Shown here piece by piece: positions 1 to 11,143 of a stretch of DNA of 64,000 bases. Location: the NCBI GenBank assembly GCA_002989075.1, contig PSQN01000006.1, positions 2,059,018 to 2,123,017 on the forward strand. Reading direction: 5' to 3'. Position 1 is the stretch's first letter, and every line of letters starts with the position of its first letter. The notes beneath the pieces were generated by a model. That model ran no database searches. It saw nothing but the letters and a program-made list of their open reading frames with translations, and was not told the DNA's origin. This DNA comes from Arthonia radiata. Taxonomy: Eukaryota; Ascomycota; Arthoniomycetes; Arthoniales; Arthoniaceae. Made by a program: the position numbers and the translations under genes.

Positions 1-2493
1 AGCCACATAGTCTTCCACGGCCTGATTCCACACGTAGATGAACGCGTCAAAAAGGTTAAGCTGCTTGCACAGCGACGTGACTTGATCAATGTCTAGCGTG
101 GAGGTGTCGAGGGACACGAGCATCTCTTGCAAACGCTGAGCCATTCCAAGCGAGGCGTACCAGTTCATCATGTCTTTCAATGCTTCCGTTGGTACGCTTG
201 TGACTTGTTGCTGAACAACGCGAGGCTCAAGAGCGTGGAAGAACGAATCTTGACATGAAGCATCTGCATACCACTCATACACTTCATCAAAGAGATAGCC
301 AACCTCGTTCATCTCAATGCATGCCGTAAAGATGGGCTCGACAAGCTCTTGCAGAGCCGAACGGAGATCTTTTCCAAGCTCGTCAGATTCGTCCATCTTG
401 AACGTGTAGCGCAACGCTGCAGAAATCATCTGAAGGAGCCGCTCCTTCACCATCGGGTGGCGGGCTGAATCTTCCTCCGGCAAGCCAACCGTCACCTTGT
501 CAGCACTTCCATTGTAGTATATGGTAGCAAGCTCAATAGCATCAAGCAGCCGGCCTGCTTCCATCATAGCCACAAGACGGTCTGCCCAATTGGAAAGCGT
601 GCCCATAGACACGTCACTCGCGTCAAGTAGGAACATTCTGCTTTTGTATGCCTTGAAGCTCATGGTGTACGCGTCTGGCACCACGCCATGCATGGTCTTG
701 TCCTCTTGATCTGCCTTGCTCACAAGGGGCTCAAGCTGCCGCGAGAACAAGTCGCGATGATAGATATGTCTCGGATTCAGATCTGACGTGTCCGTTACAT
801 GCATTGTCTGATCCTCTAAAATCACGAGACGCTGTGTGATTGTAAGCAGCGCTATCACAGACCGGCTGATCCATTGGACAGCAACAATGGCTTCTTCGCT
901 CTTCCAATGCCTCCGGACGTGGAAATGCAATGGCGGTCGCTTCTCGTCGTCATCTTCGCTTAGCTCTTCGGGTTCTATCTCAAGGACTGAAAGGATATTG
1001 GACCAGCAGTACGCAAGCTTAGACCGTGCAACCTTGAGAGCAGACCCATCTTTTGAGGTCTTGAGCTTCACCGCGGGAAACCAGGCGAGGCAGCCAGTCA
1101 TCGCTCCATGCGCGGCAGCTACTTTCGTTCGAGCAGTCTTGAACTGCGTTTGAGCTACCGGAGTCGTCGAGACAATGACCAAGAGATATGGGGTCAGCAA
1201 GCCTGTGATGCCCATATCATCAGTCGCTTGTACAATGTTGCCCAGCGGGAGAGGCGCGAAAGCCAGAACGGTACTCGGTCTCAGAGTTGGTAGATTTGCT
1301 GAACTGGCCTGAGGATATCTGCCAAGCAGTCGCGTCGTCCTGACTGTACGTCCGACTGCTCCTAATCCTCTTGTTGCAAGATGTGAGAATGCCATGCCGC
1401 TATCATCAGCTGACACTAATGCAGTATGCCGCGTTCCTAAGAAGCCGACATGAAGCACTGCCTGATCTGATACGTGTCCATCCCCGGACCGTTCGGCTAA
1501 TCGCTTGCGAGAAAGTGGCGGTATAGTCAAGAAGGGGTTCGCGGAGCTGCCAAGGTCCCATGTAAAAATGAAACCGCTTATATGTCCCGCTGCGACGGTC
1601 GTGTGGTCAGCAGAAATTGCCAGCGCGGAGACTGCTCCGCATTCTGCTGCAGGCGTCCCTTGACCGATGATACTCTTCAAGTTTTGTTGGTAGTCGAAAA
1701 GCATGACCAAGCCTTTTGAGGTACCCACAACGATGGACACGCCAATCGCGAGGTATGTCGGCGCACCAAATGCGCGCCTCCCAGCCTCTGAGAAAAGCTT
1801 CGAGGAAACTTTGCGCAGTTTGGTCCACCGAATGACTTCCCATGGTTTCTGCTCCTCGTCGGTACCGTCCGCTGACGCCGATGCTGTGGTGATCTGGCTG
1901 GACGTAGATGACTGTCGCGAGTGCGCGGTCAGGAAAGCTGGTGAGGCGGCGCGAAGAGTCGCGAGGGACGAAATGGATGCGTTCCGGGCCTGTGCCCGCC
2001 GCTCAAAGGGCTGCACAGCACCTTGTCGTCGTCGGAGAGAAAGCCCAGAGGACGGGCGACTGCTTCCAGGCGTGGAGCTTTGCGGTGAGGACCCCTAGCA
2101 AAGGTTAGTTGGAGTTTGCATTGACGCGCTCGCATGTGTATCAACCTGAGGTGAGGGACCTTGGAAGAGAGATGAATCTGAGACATCTCGTGCTGCTTGG
2201 AGTTCTTCGTCCAGAGACGGCAGTGTGTCGTCTTCCGGGTTTTGCTCCAGTGAATCGTCTTCATTATACGCATCCTCATCATCGTCAAGGTCTCTACTTT
2301 CTTCGGGAGGGTCAGGCAGTTCATGCTCCTCTTCGCCTGCTATCTCTCGTGATTGGTCCACAGACTCATCATCCTCCGCGTCCTCGTGCCAGGCGTCGGG
2401 TGCTGTGGCAAAGCTCTCATCCGCCTCCGCATCGTAGCTCGTCTCGTTTGCGGACTCATATTTGGGTGTGTCGGCACCAGGGTTGGAGGTCAT
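1..2493 (-). CDS. VPS8: Vps8, CORVET endosomal tethering complex subunit (3' part outside window)
   Basis: CORVET subunit that binds Rab5/Vps21 on early endosomes and promotes vesicle fusion towards the vacuole. Exon 1 is 2493-2146 and exon 2 runs from 2094 off the left edge; the 51-nt intron ends in an ACTAAC branch site and TTGCTAG and keeps the frame (phase 0). About 814 residues are visible. Residues 1-190 are acidic and low complexity. From about 190 a beta-propeller follows, with the segments KGLVMLFDYQQ and AGHISGFIFTWDL typical of Vps8, then the start of the alpha-solenoid with LLDAIELATIYYNG. The C-terminal RING domain lies beyond the window. It is divergent from the GPALPP gene at 2904. 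Family assignment is from recognised conserved segments; no alignment was run. Confidence 0.9.
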
Positions 2494-2903
2494 GGAGCTT
2501 CGAGTGGATTACACATTGCTTCGCCCATGGATGAAGCTTTGTAAGCCACGGAATAGGATTACAGTTCTTCCAGCTCGCGTTTCCACATGAGGCTGGGGGT
2601 TGGAGTGGTTAGCAACGTTCAGAATAAAGCAGGAACAACGCGCGGGAGGAGTTGCAGTGATTGTGGTTGTCACTCGGGGAAGCCCCAAAGTTAACCCCGG
2701 ACTGGGCGGCGTAAGGGGGGTTTCTAAGCCCAAAAAAACTAGCGAAACTGGCGGTTGAACCCCTATGCAAAGCGTTTCAATGGGGCGAGCACGGCGGGGT
2801 AGCCTGCAATGTCTTCAATCAGGATTTCCTCCACGACTTGAAACGTTCTTCCGGACGCGCAAGAATACCTAGATAACACTGCTTGAAAACAACTTATCTC
2901 AAC
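2494..2903. promoter_or_regulatory. Divergent promoter region VPS8 / GPALPP-DUF3752 gene
   Basis: Short gene-free stretch between two divergently transcribed start codons, so it should hold both promoters. I see no clear TATA box or operator, and no supported ORF. Confidence 0.5.
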
Positions 2904-3980
2904 ATGCCTGCCATTGGGCCGCCATTGCCGCCACAGCTTCAAAGCCAACAACAGCAGGAGCTTGCATCGCCAGAAGAATACCGTGCGAGTGCAGGCTCTA
3001 CATTATCCGCCGGACCTCAATTATCACCACATCTACAGCAGCAACCCAAAGATCGTGAAACTATGGTTTCGCATGGCGAACATTCTTTGAGCGGCTCGCG
3101 GTTGCCATCAGACCTTCAGCATACAGTTTCACCCAGCGCGCAATCATCACCGGCAGCTGCTTCCAAGACGAGATCCATCGGCCCGGCGCTTCCACCGCAT
3201 CTAGCGAAACGCGATCGCGAGGAAGCGGAGGACGACATTGACGATCAGCCCTCGAGAACATCTCCAGAGCCACCGACTAAGAAGACGAGAACGGTAGGTC
3301 CAGCACCACCTCCTGCACCGCTGGACCAACGGCCAACCCAGCCAGCAACAGACGATCGTGGTGACGACGAAGATGACTATGGCCCTACTCTGCTCGGTCC
3401 TGGAATATCACACCACATGCAATCGAATTCAGACACGCCAGGCACAGGCAGTGGCCAGAAGTGGGACAAGAACCATCTCAACAAAAGCTCGTCTGATGCA
3501 TCCAAAAAGCGCGACGAATGGATGCTCATGCCGCCAGAGGCCGACGACCTGGCTGCAAAAATGGATCCAACGAAGATCCGCGCGCGAAAGTTCAATGCAG
3601 AACCGACAGGCACCAGCGGAGGCATGAGCAAGAGCTGGACTGAAACGCCAGAAGAGAAGCGCAAGAGGCTCGAGGATCAGGTGTTGGGGATCTCCAACGC
3701 AAGGCAAGATGATTACAAGTCAAGAGCTGGTCCAACACCGCCGCCGAAGAAAGCCGGAGATCAAGGGGAGAAGCGGAAGACTGGCCCAAGTCTATATGAC
3801 ATGCACAAGGGCGAAAGACAGCAGGGAAAAGGCGAAGAAGCGGATGATCCCACAAAACGTGCATTTGACTGGGAAAAGGATATGAAAGTCGGTGGCAATG
3901 TGTCGCACAAGCAGAAAAGAGAATTGTTGAACAACGCGAAGAATTTTGGTGGAAGATTTTCGAAAGGGTCGTCAGTGTAA
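2904..3980 (+). CDS. GPALPP-motif / DUF3752 protein (GPALPP1 homolog)
   Basis: Single exon, 358 aa. The start is the ATG in MPAIGPPLPPQL; a TTG seven codons upstream is in frame but unlikely to be used. GPALPP motifs recur: IGPPLPPQL at the N terminus, IGPALPPHL near residue 92, then VGPAPPPAPL and a YGPTLLGPG variant. The C-terminal third carries the charged DUF3752 segment with WTETPEEKRKR, SLYDMHKG, RAFDWEKDM and a lysine-rich end. The rest is low complexity and Pro/Ser/Gln rich. Members of this family are small nuclear proteins of poorly defined function, sometimes linked to RNA processing; nothing here adds to that. Confidence 0.85.
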   Translation: MPAIGPPLPPQLQSQQQQELASPEEYRASAGSTLSAGPQLSPHLQQQPKDRETMVSHGEHSLSGSRLPSDLQHTVSPSAQSSPAAASKTRSIGPALPPHLAKRDREEAEDDIDDQPSRTSPEPPTKKTRTVGPAPPPAPLDQRPTQPATDDRGDDEDDYGPTLLGPGISHHMQSNSDTPGTGSGQKWDKNHLNKSSSDASKKRDEWMLMPPEADDLAAKMDPTKIRARKFNAEPTGTSGGMSKSWTETPEEKRKRLEDQVLGISNARQDDYKSRAGPTPPPKKAGDQGEKRKTGPSLYDMHKGERQQGKGEEADDPTKRAFDWEKDMKVGGNVSHKQKRELLNNAKNFGGRFSKGSSV

Positions 3981-4218
3981 CGCGGAGCTTTGACGCGATA
4001 CACATCCCATGGACTCACGTCAACGCCCCAATATGTGACCAGTCGCGAGCTTTCGCATGCCATGAAGCCCTTCTCGACGCTTCATCCAAGGGTCGACATC
4101 GTCCCCTGTGTAACACTCTCTCCGATCAGCACGACCTTTGCACCATCCCGGCTGGGACAACAACAAGGCTCAGCCATATGACGAACCTTCATTGCCAGTC
4201 GAGCGGGAAACAATCCTT

Positions 4219-5412
4219 CTAAGACTCCCTCTTGGCCGTCGGCTTCACCGAGCCATCACTGTACATCACCTTGCCGCTGGTGGCCACGTACTGAGCGCAG
4301 AAACCGCACTGCTCGTGTCTGCATAACAAGCAACGGGGCTGAGTCTTCACCTTCAACGCATAGTCTTTGATATCAAAATGTCAGTATATTACCTTCTGAA
4401 CAACAAAGCGGCGCCAGAACAGGATGTGTGGAGAACAGGACTTACTGATCGGGTACAATGGGCCTTGCGGATACTTGAGTTGACATTCGCAGCACTCCCA
4501 ACAGGCTCCCCCGCCCACCACCCGGCTCTGGCACTCACGTTCGTCCCTTGATGTGAGAAGACCGTCACTCGAGCGGGGCACGTAAAAGTCGGTAATCGCT
4601 TCGTGAGCTGACTGAGACTCCCCAAGTGCCCACCACATGCCGCCGAAGCGAGCTCCTCGAGCGAGCAAGGGTTTGTAGGCTTCTGGAATGTTCGTTTGCG
4701 GTAATCGTGTGGGTCGCTGCTGCTGATGGTAAGGGTGTGGACGAACGCGAGGGACTTCTAGATGATGCTTGACCCGTACTGGACCTACATTTGTGGGATG
4801 TGTTTCTTGAGCTTGCTGCGCGGTAAGGTCGTGCTGTGATTTCATTGGAGGTTCGAGCTTTGAGAGACCACTAGCAGACGAGGCAGCTTGTTGAGTTTGC
4901 TCAAGCGGTGAGTTCTGCTGCTTTTGTTTGCCTTTATCTGAAGTGTGGGCGAGATGTTGGTATTCATTTGCCCTGAGATTGGCTATATTTGCAGCTGATG
5001 TGTCCGCCAACGGCAACCTGGAGCCACTTCCACCTCTGAAGAATGGCACATATGTTCTCTCGCCATTACTGCTCATTCGAGGGTGCTTGAGCCCACCTGA
5101 GCCCTGGGAACATCCACTAGGCTTTTCAAAGCCTTCCACCAGGATTCTAGGTACGGCTCCCGCGTCGTGATTTGCGCTCGAGGTCGTAGAACACCTGTCG
5201 TCGGCTTGATGCTCACCATTCCTACTGTTACTGGCTTCTGAAGTAGTCGACGAAGAAGCATCTCCAGTGATTACAGCAGCTTGGCTCGACTGCATTCGAC
5301 CCGTTTCATTTCCATTTGGCGTTGCTGGACCACGTAGAGGCTGGTTTTGTAGTGTCACAGACGACTGCCTGGCTGCGTTTAGCGGCACTGGGGGTGGGCG
5401 TTGCGTGTCCAT
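4219..5412 (-). CDS. Hypothetical fungal protein with cysteine-rich C terminus
   Basis: Two exons, 5412-4446 and 4364-4219, joined by an 81-nt GTAAGT...AAAG intron (phase 1), giving about 370 aa from the first in-frame ATG (MDTQRPPP). Most of the protein is disordered and rich in Ser, Gln and Pro. The C terminus is cysteine rich: CWECCECQ is followed across the intron by CLLCRHEQCGFCAQY, a spacing that suggests a zinc-binding module. I do not recognise a named family. The frame stays open upstream of this ATG to position 5514, where a TAG closes it. Beyond that stop an ATG at 5616 opens 33 coding-like codons in the same frame, so the true start is uncertain. Confidence 0.65.
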
Positions 5413-6496
5413 GTAATCGGTTTCGTCTGCGACCTGTTGCGACGTGGCAGTGATGTTTGGAGGATTTGGATGGACACCCTTTTTGAATATTGGCACAGCG
5501 CGGTGCTTCGATGCCTAATTGTGACCGGTGGAGAGATCTTGTATCAGCTCTGGAGTAGTCATGGTTCTCAAGTTTGCAGCTGGTGGATCATCACAGTGCT
5601 CTGACAGGTGGTGCATACTGATAGATGGGATGGATGCTAATCCGATAGGCTATAACCGGGCAGGTATACGCTATGATATTGATGCCTAAGAATGAATATG
5701 AACAATACGAATGAACAAGTGTGGACATCACACGAGACGATCACTGCATCAACGAGATGGGAACAATGCTATAAATCTGGTCACCGAGTATAGAAGGTGT
5801 TAACGTGCTTTCTAGATTGGAAAGCGCGCTAAAGCTGTCGACGTCCATGTTGTTAGTCGAAATATTGGATGATCCTCCATGGAATTAAGCAGGAAACAGA
5901 ATTTGTATATGCTACCATTATTGTTGCTAAACATCCTTCGTTATTGTGACCAAGTCCGCCAAAGTACTCCAAAGCTGATGCACGAACACGGACACTGGAG
6001 TGTCTCGACACCCGCTGTTTGTGACTTGTTCCTCTCGTTCTAAATTGTCAGCGAATAGGATGTGTAGGTTCAAGGCGACGGAAGGGAAGCTGACCCCGAA
6101 AATCGCTTTACGCTGTTCGTTCGACCTGAACGGCGATCAAGCCTCCTCTTACGTATTGCCAACTTTCCAAATTCTTACCAATACAACGAAAGACGCCAAA
6201 GCTATTATTTTCAGAGGCTGAGTATAAGTGAGCAGACGCATCTGTATCACTGCTGCTCATGTGCTCTTCCGTGCGATGCTTGGTAACAGTACCTGGCCAC
6301 CTGCTTCATCGTACAGGTAAAGTTGGATTACCTTGTGCTGCACGGAAATGCCGCTATGCGCTCTTGAGGTACAACAAGAGAAGCATACGAAGTGTATAAA
6401 TCTCTTCGTGCTCCAAGCCTACTTCTTCCTCCCTCGCTGTCGACAGAGCCTGTACTACATTTCGGTACACGGACTACTGCTTCCAGTCGGGCCACC
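5413..6496. other. Intergenic, no supported gene
   Basis: About 1.1 kb. The first 200 bases (to 5616) hold the possible 5' coding extension of the cysteine-rich gene. I see no supported gene in the remainder; the open frame at 6000-6221 has no recognisable content. Confidence 0.4.
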
Positions 6497-6856
6497 ATGG
6501 CCGCAAAGAAGAATTCAAGAACGAACGGCGCATTGTTGGAGATCTTGTTCGCGGCTCTCATCCTTGTCGTACTAATGCTGGCTCTGTCTAGCCTTTTACT
6601 TGCACTAATGTTTTCGAATCAGGTGCAGCGCACACCGTCCCTGTTCGACGGTCGTAATGACGCATCAGCAGACGTGGATCATGCCGCTTTTTATGTAGAC
6701 TACAGCGCAACACGCCTTATCACGGTAGCGTCATGGATAAGCACGGTGGTCCCGTTGCTTCCCAGCTTTGTCATGACTTTGCTCTCATATCTTATAGCGA
6801 AGCATAAGCATAGCTGGTATCATAGCGGCGTGTTCCGAGCCGGCGGAGAAATTTGA
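6497..6856 (+). CDS. Short N-terminal fragment of a multi-pass membrane protein
   Basis: 119 codons from an ATG in a strong context (GCCACCATGG). A long hydrophobic helix (ALLEILFAALILVVLMLALS and following) covers about residues 12-40. A soluble loop follows, then YSATRLITVASWISTVVPLL and a second hydrophobic stretch ending in SYLIAKH. This layout resembles the first part of large ascomycete-specific polytopic membrane proteins of about 600 aa (from memory of the family's look). Here the frame ends after two helices and I could not follow the rest downstream, so it may be a truncated copy. Function unknown. Confidence 0.45.
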   Translation: MAAKKNSRTNGALLEILFAALILVVLMLALSSLLLALMFSNQVQRTPSLFDGRNDASADVDHAAFYVDYSATRLITVASWISTVVPLLPSFVMTLLSYLIAKHKHSWYHSGVFRAGGEI

Positions 6857-8146
6857 AGCGGATGTAATGGGAGTCGAAGAAATATTTACAGAGAAGGTCG
6901 AGGGTAAAGGTGCCAGTAAAAGAGTGGGCCTGGAGCACTCGCAACCAGGACGATGGTGTTGTGTGTCGCTCTGAACACTGAGCAGTCCTGAAAGTGCTGC
7001 GAAGGTGGATGGCTGGCGGAATTAAACTTCGTTCGCAGTTTGAAGAGAGTGTTGCTGAAGGAAGTAAGGCCTGTTCCTCTTCCTCTTCTCCGCCATTCTC
7101 GTCAGCACCGATAGAGATGTGAAGACATTTCATAGACCTCGCAGTAGAGCACAAGCGCGCTAGCAGTATTGATAAACGTGAGACTTCAGGTTTTGTTGCG
7201 GCATACCGAGGGCGATGTCCGCTTTCGAAAGTCTCAGCTGGTTTGCTACTTGCCACTCTGCTGTTAGCTCAGCAAAACCTTCGATGTACGGAGACTGTAT
7301 CCTCCGTGGTACAGGCCTTGTGCTTGTGGTTGGTATGGCGATCTTGTCAATATCAATGTTGGCGTGACACGAATGTCGGGAGCTGTGACTCACTGGAGTC
7401 ATGCTACTGTCATCATACCTATTGCGCCATCTACGCAGCGTAAAGCCTAACGACAAACAGGCATGCGAACCCTAATTCTCCGATTTACATGATGACGAGC
7501 TGTCAACAGCCACTACGCCAGTAATCCAACTTCTAATTCTACCCGGGCAGATCTCGCAGCAGATCCCGGCGGCTAGCAGACTGACGAACACAGAGAAGTC
7601 GAATACAAGTTGACTGGCGTTGTCAAGATGGCTAGTGATGCCGATCTGCGTGGGGAAGCTGCGTGCTGTGGCTTCGTGATCGTCAATGTCAACGTGTGGT
7701 ATCCACCGTAGCATGCGTGCATGCCTGTAATTAAGCAGACAACCTCGGCACTTTGTGAGGTATACTGATGTCTCCTACTCTGGCTGTAGCTGTAGGCAAA
7801 TACTACAGGTGGCTCAATGATGGCAGACGGCATACAAGCCAAGTAAGACGCAATCATGTTCCTCTGTTGCTTTTATGCAAGATGTTCGAGGGGAGCAAAC
7901 CCTTGAGGGATGCCAAATAGGATTTAAGGTTGATCGCGGTATGTCCACTTTTGGCTGCGCTAGTGAGCTTGTCACCCATATTCGGAGACTTCTGAGCTTG
8001 GCGTACGCAACGAGTCAAAAACTGTTGATCTTCTTTCAACCATACCTGAGTCCAAATTTCGAGTTGTTGGGCTCAAAAGCAGCACATATGCCTCCGCTTC
8101 TGTAGAGACTCCGCCGTGCACGATTTGGTTCTGTACGCTCGCAAGT
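6857..8146. other. Gene-poor stretch, possible decayed sequence
   Basis: About 1.3 kb with no reading frame I can support. Short open frames occur on both strands, for instance 80 codons on the minus strand at 7714-7472, but none shows a recognisable motif or splice pattern. It could hold the decayed remainder of the membrane-protein gene just upstream; I could not demonstrate that. Confidence 0.4.
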
Positions 8147-9371
8147 ATGCTTTTCCCGTCTCTGCTTCTGCTCGCAGCAACGCTCTTGACCGGTAGTCCA
8201 AGCCCAGTCAAGCGGCAACAAGATGATTTCTTCTTTTACGACCTCGAAACGGCGCTGTCAGGTCCTTGTGATCTAGTAGAGGGCCCCGATGGCGCAGTGT
8301 GGGGCGAGGCGATCTTAGTCAACCACATTTTCAGGATAGACCCCATATCAGGAGACGTGGAGGAGTACCCTATCCCCTTCACAAACCCCATCACAGGCCA
8401 AAATACTACCTTGGACATTCGAAACGATCGGACGGAGTTCTCCTGCGCCATTCGAAATGGTGCTGATGGCAACCTGTATGCATCAAATGGTCTGCGAAAC
8501 CAGCTTGTCAAAATCAACCCACACACCAAAGATATTACTGTATTGACGCCGCCGCCATACAATCCGCTGGGCGACCTGCAGCCATTCAACGACTTGTATA
8601 CCGCATACGACGGTATCTACCTTACGCAAACGTCAGCAAACCTCATCACGTTCTTCAAATTCGAGGATCAAAGTTTCAAGAACATCCCGATCCCGACGCC
8701 AGCCAGCTTCCCTCTCGGCGTGTTTGTGGAGCGGACAGGCTTGGTCATTGTCTGCGAGTTAGTTGGCAACAAGATCATCGTTCTGGATCCCAAAACAGAA
8801 GATCTAAAGGAATACTCTTTGCCAGAGCCGCTGCAAAGTCCGGCGGTCGTACGTGCGCAGACAGACGATGGTAAGTCTCAGAGTATTCACACATGCCATA
8901 CTGCAGCCTTTTCTGGTTGTGTGAAAGGCCCTTTCGCCGGCGGTCTTACTTTCAGCTTCGTTTCTGAATCAAAATGCTGCTAGTGTGGCTGCTGTTCAGA
9001 AATTTTATACTAACATTTCGCTTGCAGGCCTTGTCTGGTACTCGCTCTTCACCGGAAATGGCGTCGGCAGTATCGATCTCACCACAGGGGAGACGAAGGT
9101 ATATCATACGGGGGCGCTAGGAGCACTAGGCGCGGAGGACACCATTGATGGGGATGGCAACATCTGGGAGTCGTTCTTCACTTTTAATGCGCTTGGAAAG
9201 TTCAATCCGGAGACGAAAACTTTCAGCTTCGTCAACTTTCCGGACTCACTGCTCAATCGTCCTATTGGCATTCCGCCATACATCGACGTGGCCTGCAACT
9301 ATGGGCCAGAGAACGCGATCTGGTTCACGGATGTGTCGCATAATCGGGTAGGGAAGTACGTGCTGCCATAG
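8147..9371 (+). CDS. Secreted virginiamycin B lyase-like (Vgb/SMP-30 type) beta-propeller protein
   Basis: Exons 8147-8870 and 9028-9371 around a 157-nt intron with GTAAGT donor and TACTAAC...TTGCAG acceptor (phase 1); 355 aa. Residues 1-18 form a signal peptide (MLFPSLLLLAATLLTGS), followed by a possible Kex2 KR site. The body repeats the streptogramin-lyase propeller pattern: GPCDLVEGPDGAVWGE, NGADGNLYASNG, GIYLTQTSANLITFF, DTIDGDGNIWESFF and ENAIWFTD. Bacterial Vgb linearises streptogramin B antibiotics, but fungal relatives are mostly uncharacterised secreted proteins, so substrate and activity remain open. Confidence 0.8.
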
Positions 9372-9762
9372 GTAGAGTAATGTCCATGCATGCCCCGAAG
9401 TCGAGCTATATTTTCCGAGTGTCCTCGTGCGCAACGATGTTGTTTGCTGTGCGGATATGCTCCAACCATGAAGATCGCTCGACGATAGAAAGAGGCTGAG
9501 ACAGACCGCGTGGCTTCTCGCTAGATGAACAGGATACCCGAATCGGGAGATTTTATGTAGGCTTGGCATCTCGGAGGTCGTCAACCTGACCCATGTCCCT
9601 TGCGACGAGCACTCCAGCCAGCATCTTATCTTTCAACCCTCGCTCAACTTGGTGGGCTGCTTAGTCCACCGGAACCACTGCAAACACTCGTCTTCGTTCT
9701 CTCAATTCTCGTCATATTCGCGCTCGACGTGACTGTCAGAAGTTGGAGCCCGCCCTTCGCGG
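9372..9762. other. Intergenic, no supported gene
   Basis: Lies between the Vgb-like gene and the RCR gene and should hold the RCR promoter. A 65-codon plus-strand frame at 9600-9797 overlaps the RCR start in another frame and looks incidental. Confidence 0.4.
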
Positions 9763-10551
9763 ATGGCAATGACCGTTCCCCTCAAGATGCTGCTTAGGCG
9801 GCAAGGCGATTGTCAAGGGGGAGACTGCTTCAGCCCAGGCTCTAGCACCACATCGTCTACACTTCCTACAAACTCCTCAAATCCCGACACCGACACTGAT
9901 GACGAATACTGGGGAAACACAGACGTAAGCTTAGCAACAACAACACCGCCGCGGACCACCAACTTACACACGGATTAGGCCGGCTATGTGCTCCGTTACG
10001 TGATCCTTGCAGCAATCATCCTCTTCGTCCTGCTCTGGGTCTTCATCGGCATATGGCACGCAAATAGGAGATTGAAACGAGGCCAGCAGCCGCTGTGGTA
10101 CCATCGAGTATGCCGTCATCGAATCGGCCAAACCGTCGTGCTTGACTAACACTTTGTGCAGTGGCTTGTTCCTCAACGACGCCGTTACGCAGCTGCACAT
10201 CAGCAAGAAGCATGGCCACAGAACGGCAATACCTACGGTAATCCTGCGGCCAACGCATACCCAATGCACACCTGGCAACAATCTGAACATGCACCACCTC
10301 CGCCAGGTACGCCGATAATCCTCAAAGGTCTTTTGAATTACGATTCTAACAGCCATGTAGTCTACACCAACGATATGCCACCCACATACGCCCCTCCACC
10401 GGGCCCACCTCCAGGTCGTGAACCCAAAGGCGCAGATGCCACGACCTCGCCTGTTTCGCCCCTCTCTCCGGTTGCAGCCGAGTCGATATCGCACGCCGCG
10501 TTCCCATCTCCACACCCTCCGCCTGCTGCTCGCAGTCCAGGACCAAACTGA
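9763..10551 (+). CDS. RCR-family membrane protein with PY motif (Congo red resistance type)
   Basis: Four exons: 9763-9924, 9979-10107, 10162-10306, 10361-10551; introns of 54 nt each keep the frame and the product is 208 aa. A short Ser/Thr-rich N-terminal region with CQGGDC is followed by one transmembrane helix (about residues 57-80, YVLRYVILAAIILFVLLWVF) and a basic stop-transfer segment. The cytosolic tail is Pro/Gln-rich with PPTY at 152-155, then APPPGPPPG. This matches the RCR family; yeast Rcr1/Rcr2 recruit the ubiquitin ligase Rsp5 through such PY motifs and affect cell-wall chitin and sorting of membrane proteins. ATGs at 9769 and 9787 are alternative starts. Confidence 0.8.
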
Positions 10552-10729
10552 TAGTGCCCAAAGCACCGTCTCAACCACCACATTTGCGTGGTCTAGATTG
10601 ACTGGCATAGTCTTCGCATAGGTCCGGAGTTTCGTCGAGCGTTCCAGCATCGAGCCATGAGGGATGGTGTGGCGTAGAACATACTACTAATACTTGAGTC
10701 TGAGCATGAATTCAACGATGAGCTTTCAG

Positions 10730-11143
10730 TTAGCCTATGTCCATCGCGTCTGGATTTTCTTCATATTGTGACTGTTGGCTATTGTCCCATGCTTGTGCTT
10801 GCGTGGACCCAGAACTGGCATCCGCGAGCGGTGCACCAGGTACCACATCTGGCTTCTGCTGTTCGTCCCTTGCTCGTGCTCTTGACTCCAAAATCATTTT
10901 CCTAACGCTGTCTTGCTCCGCTGGTACTGACAGCGACTGTGGGACGCTGTAGAGCACCACCTGCCGATCTGTCGGTGTTTGCGTCTTGTCCCCTGCCAAT
11001 ACTGCATGAGGTATCCCACCGAGGCTTCTTTCAATGTCCGGGATGAAGATGACACGCTCTCGGTCGTCAACCTCCGAATCGCTGGCGAGCTCTGCATCTA
11101 GGTCGTGAATATAGATGCGGTCTTTGGTGTCATCGACGTTCAT
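10730..11143 (-). CDS. Conserved fungal hypothetical protein, acidic, 137 aa
   Basis: Single exon. The N terminus, DRIYIHDLDAELASDSEVDD followed by RVIFIPDIERSLGGIP, resembles short uncharacterised proteins I have seen in ascomycete annotation, where an IYIHDLDAEI-like start and an IFLPDIE motif recur. The remainder is low complexity and Gln/Ser rich. No signal peptide or membrane segment. It is convergent with the RCR gene and divergent from alanyl-tRNA synthetase. Function unknown. Confidence 0.6.
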   Translation of the reverse strand: MNVDDTKDRIYIHDLDAELASDSEVDDRERVIFIPDIERSLGGIPHAVLAGDKTQTPTDRQVVLYSVPQSLSVPAEQDSVRKMILESRARARDEQQKPDVVPGAPLADASSGSTQAQAWDNSQQSQYEENPDAMDIG

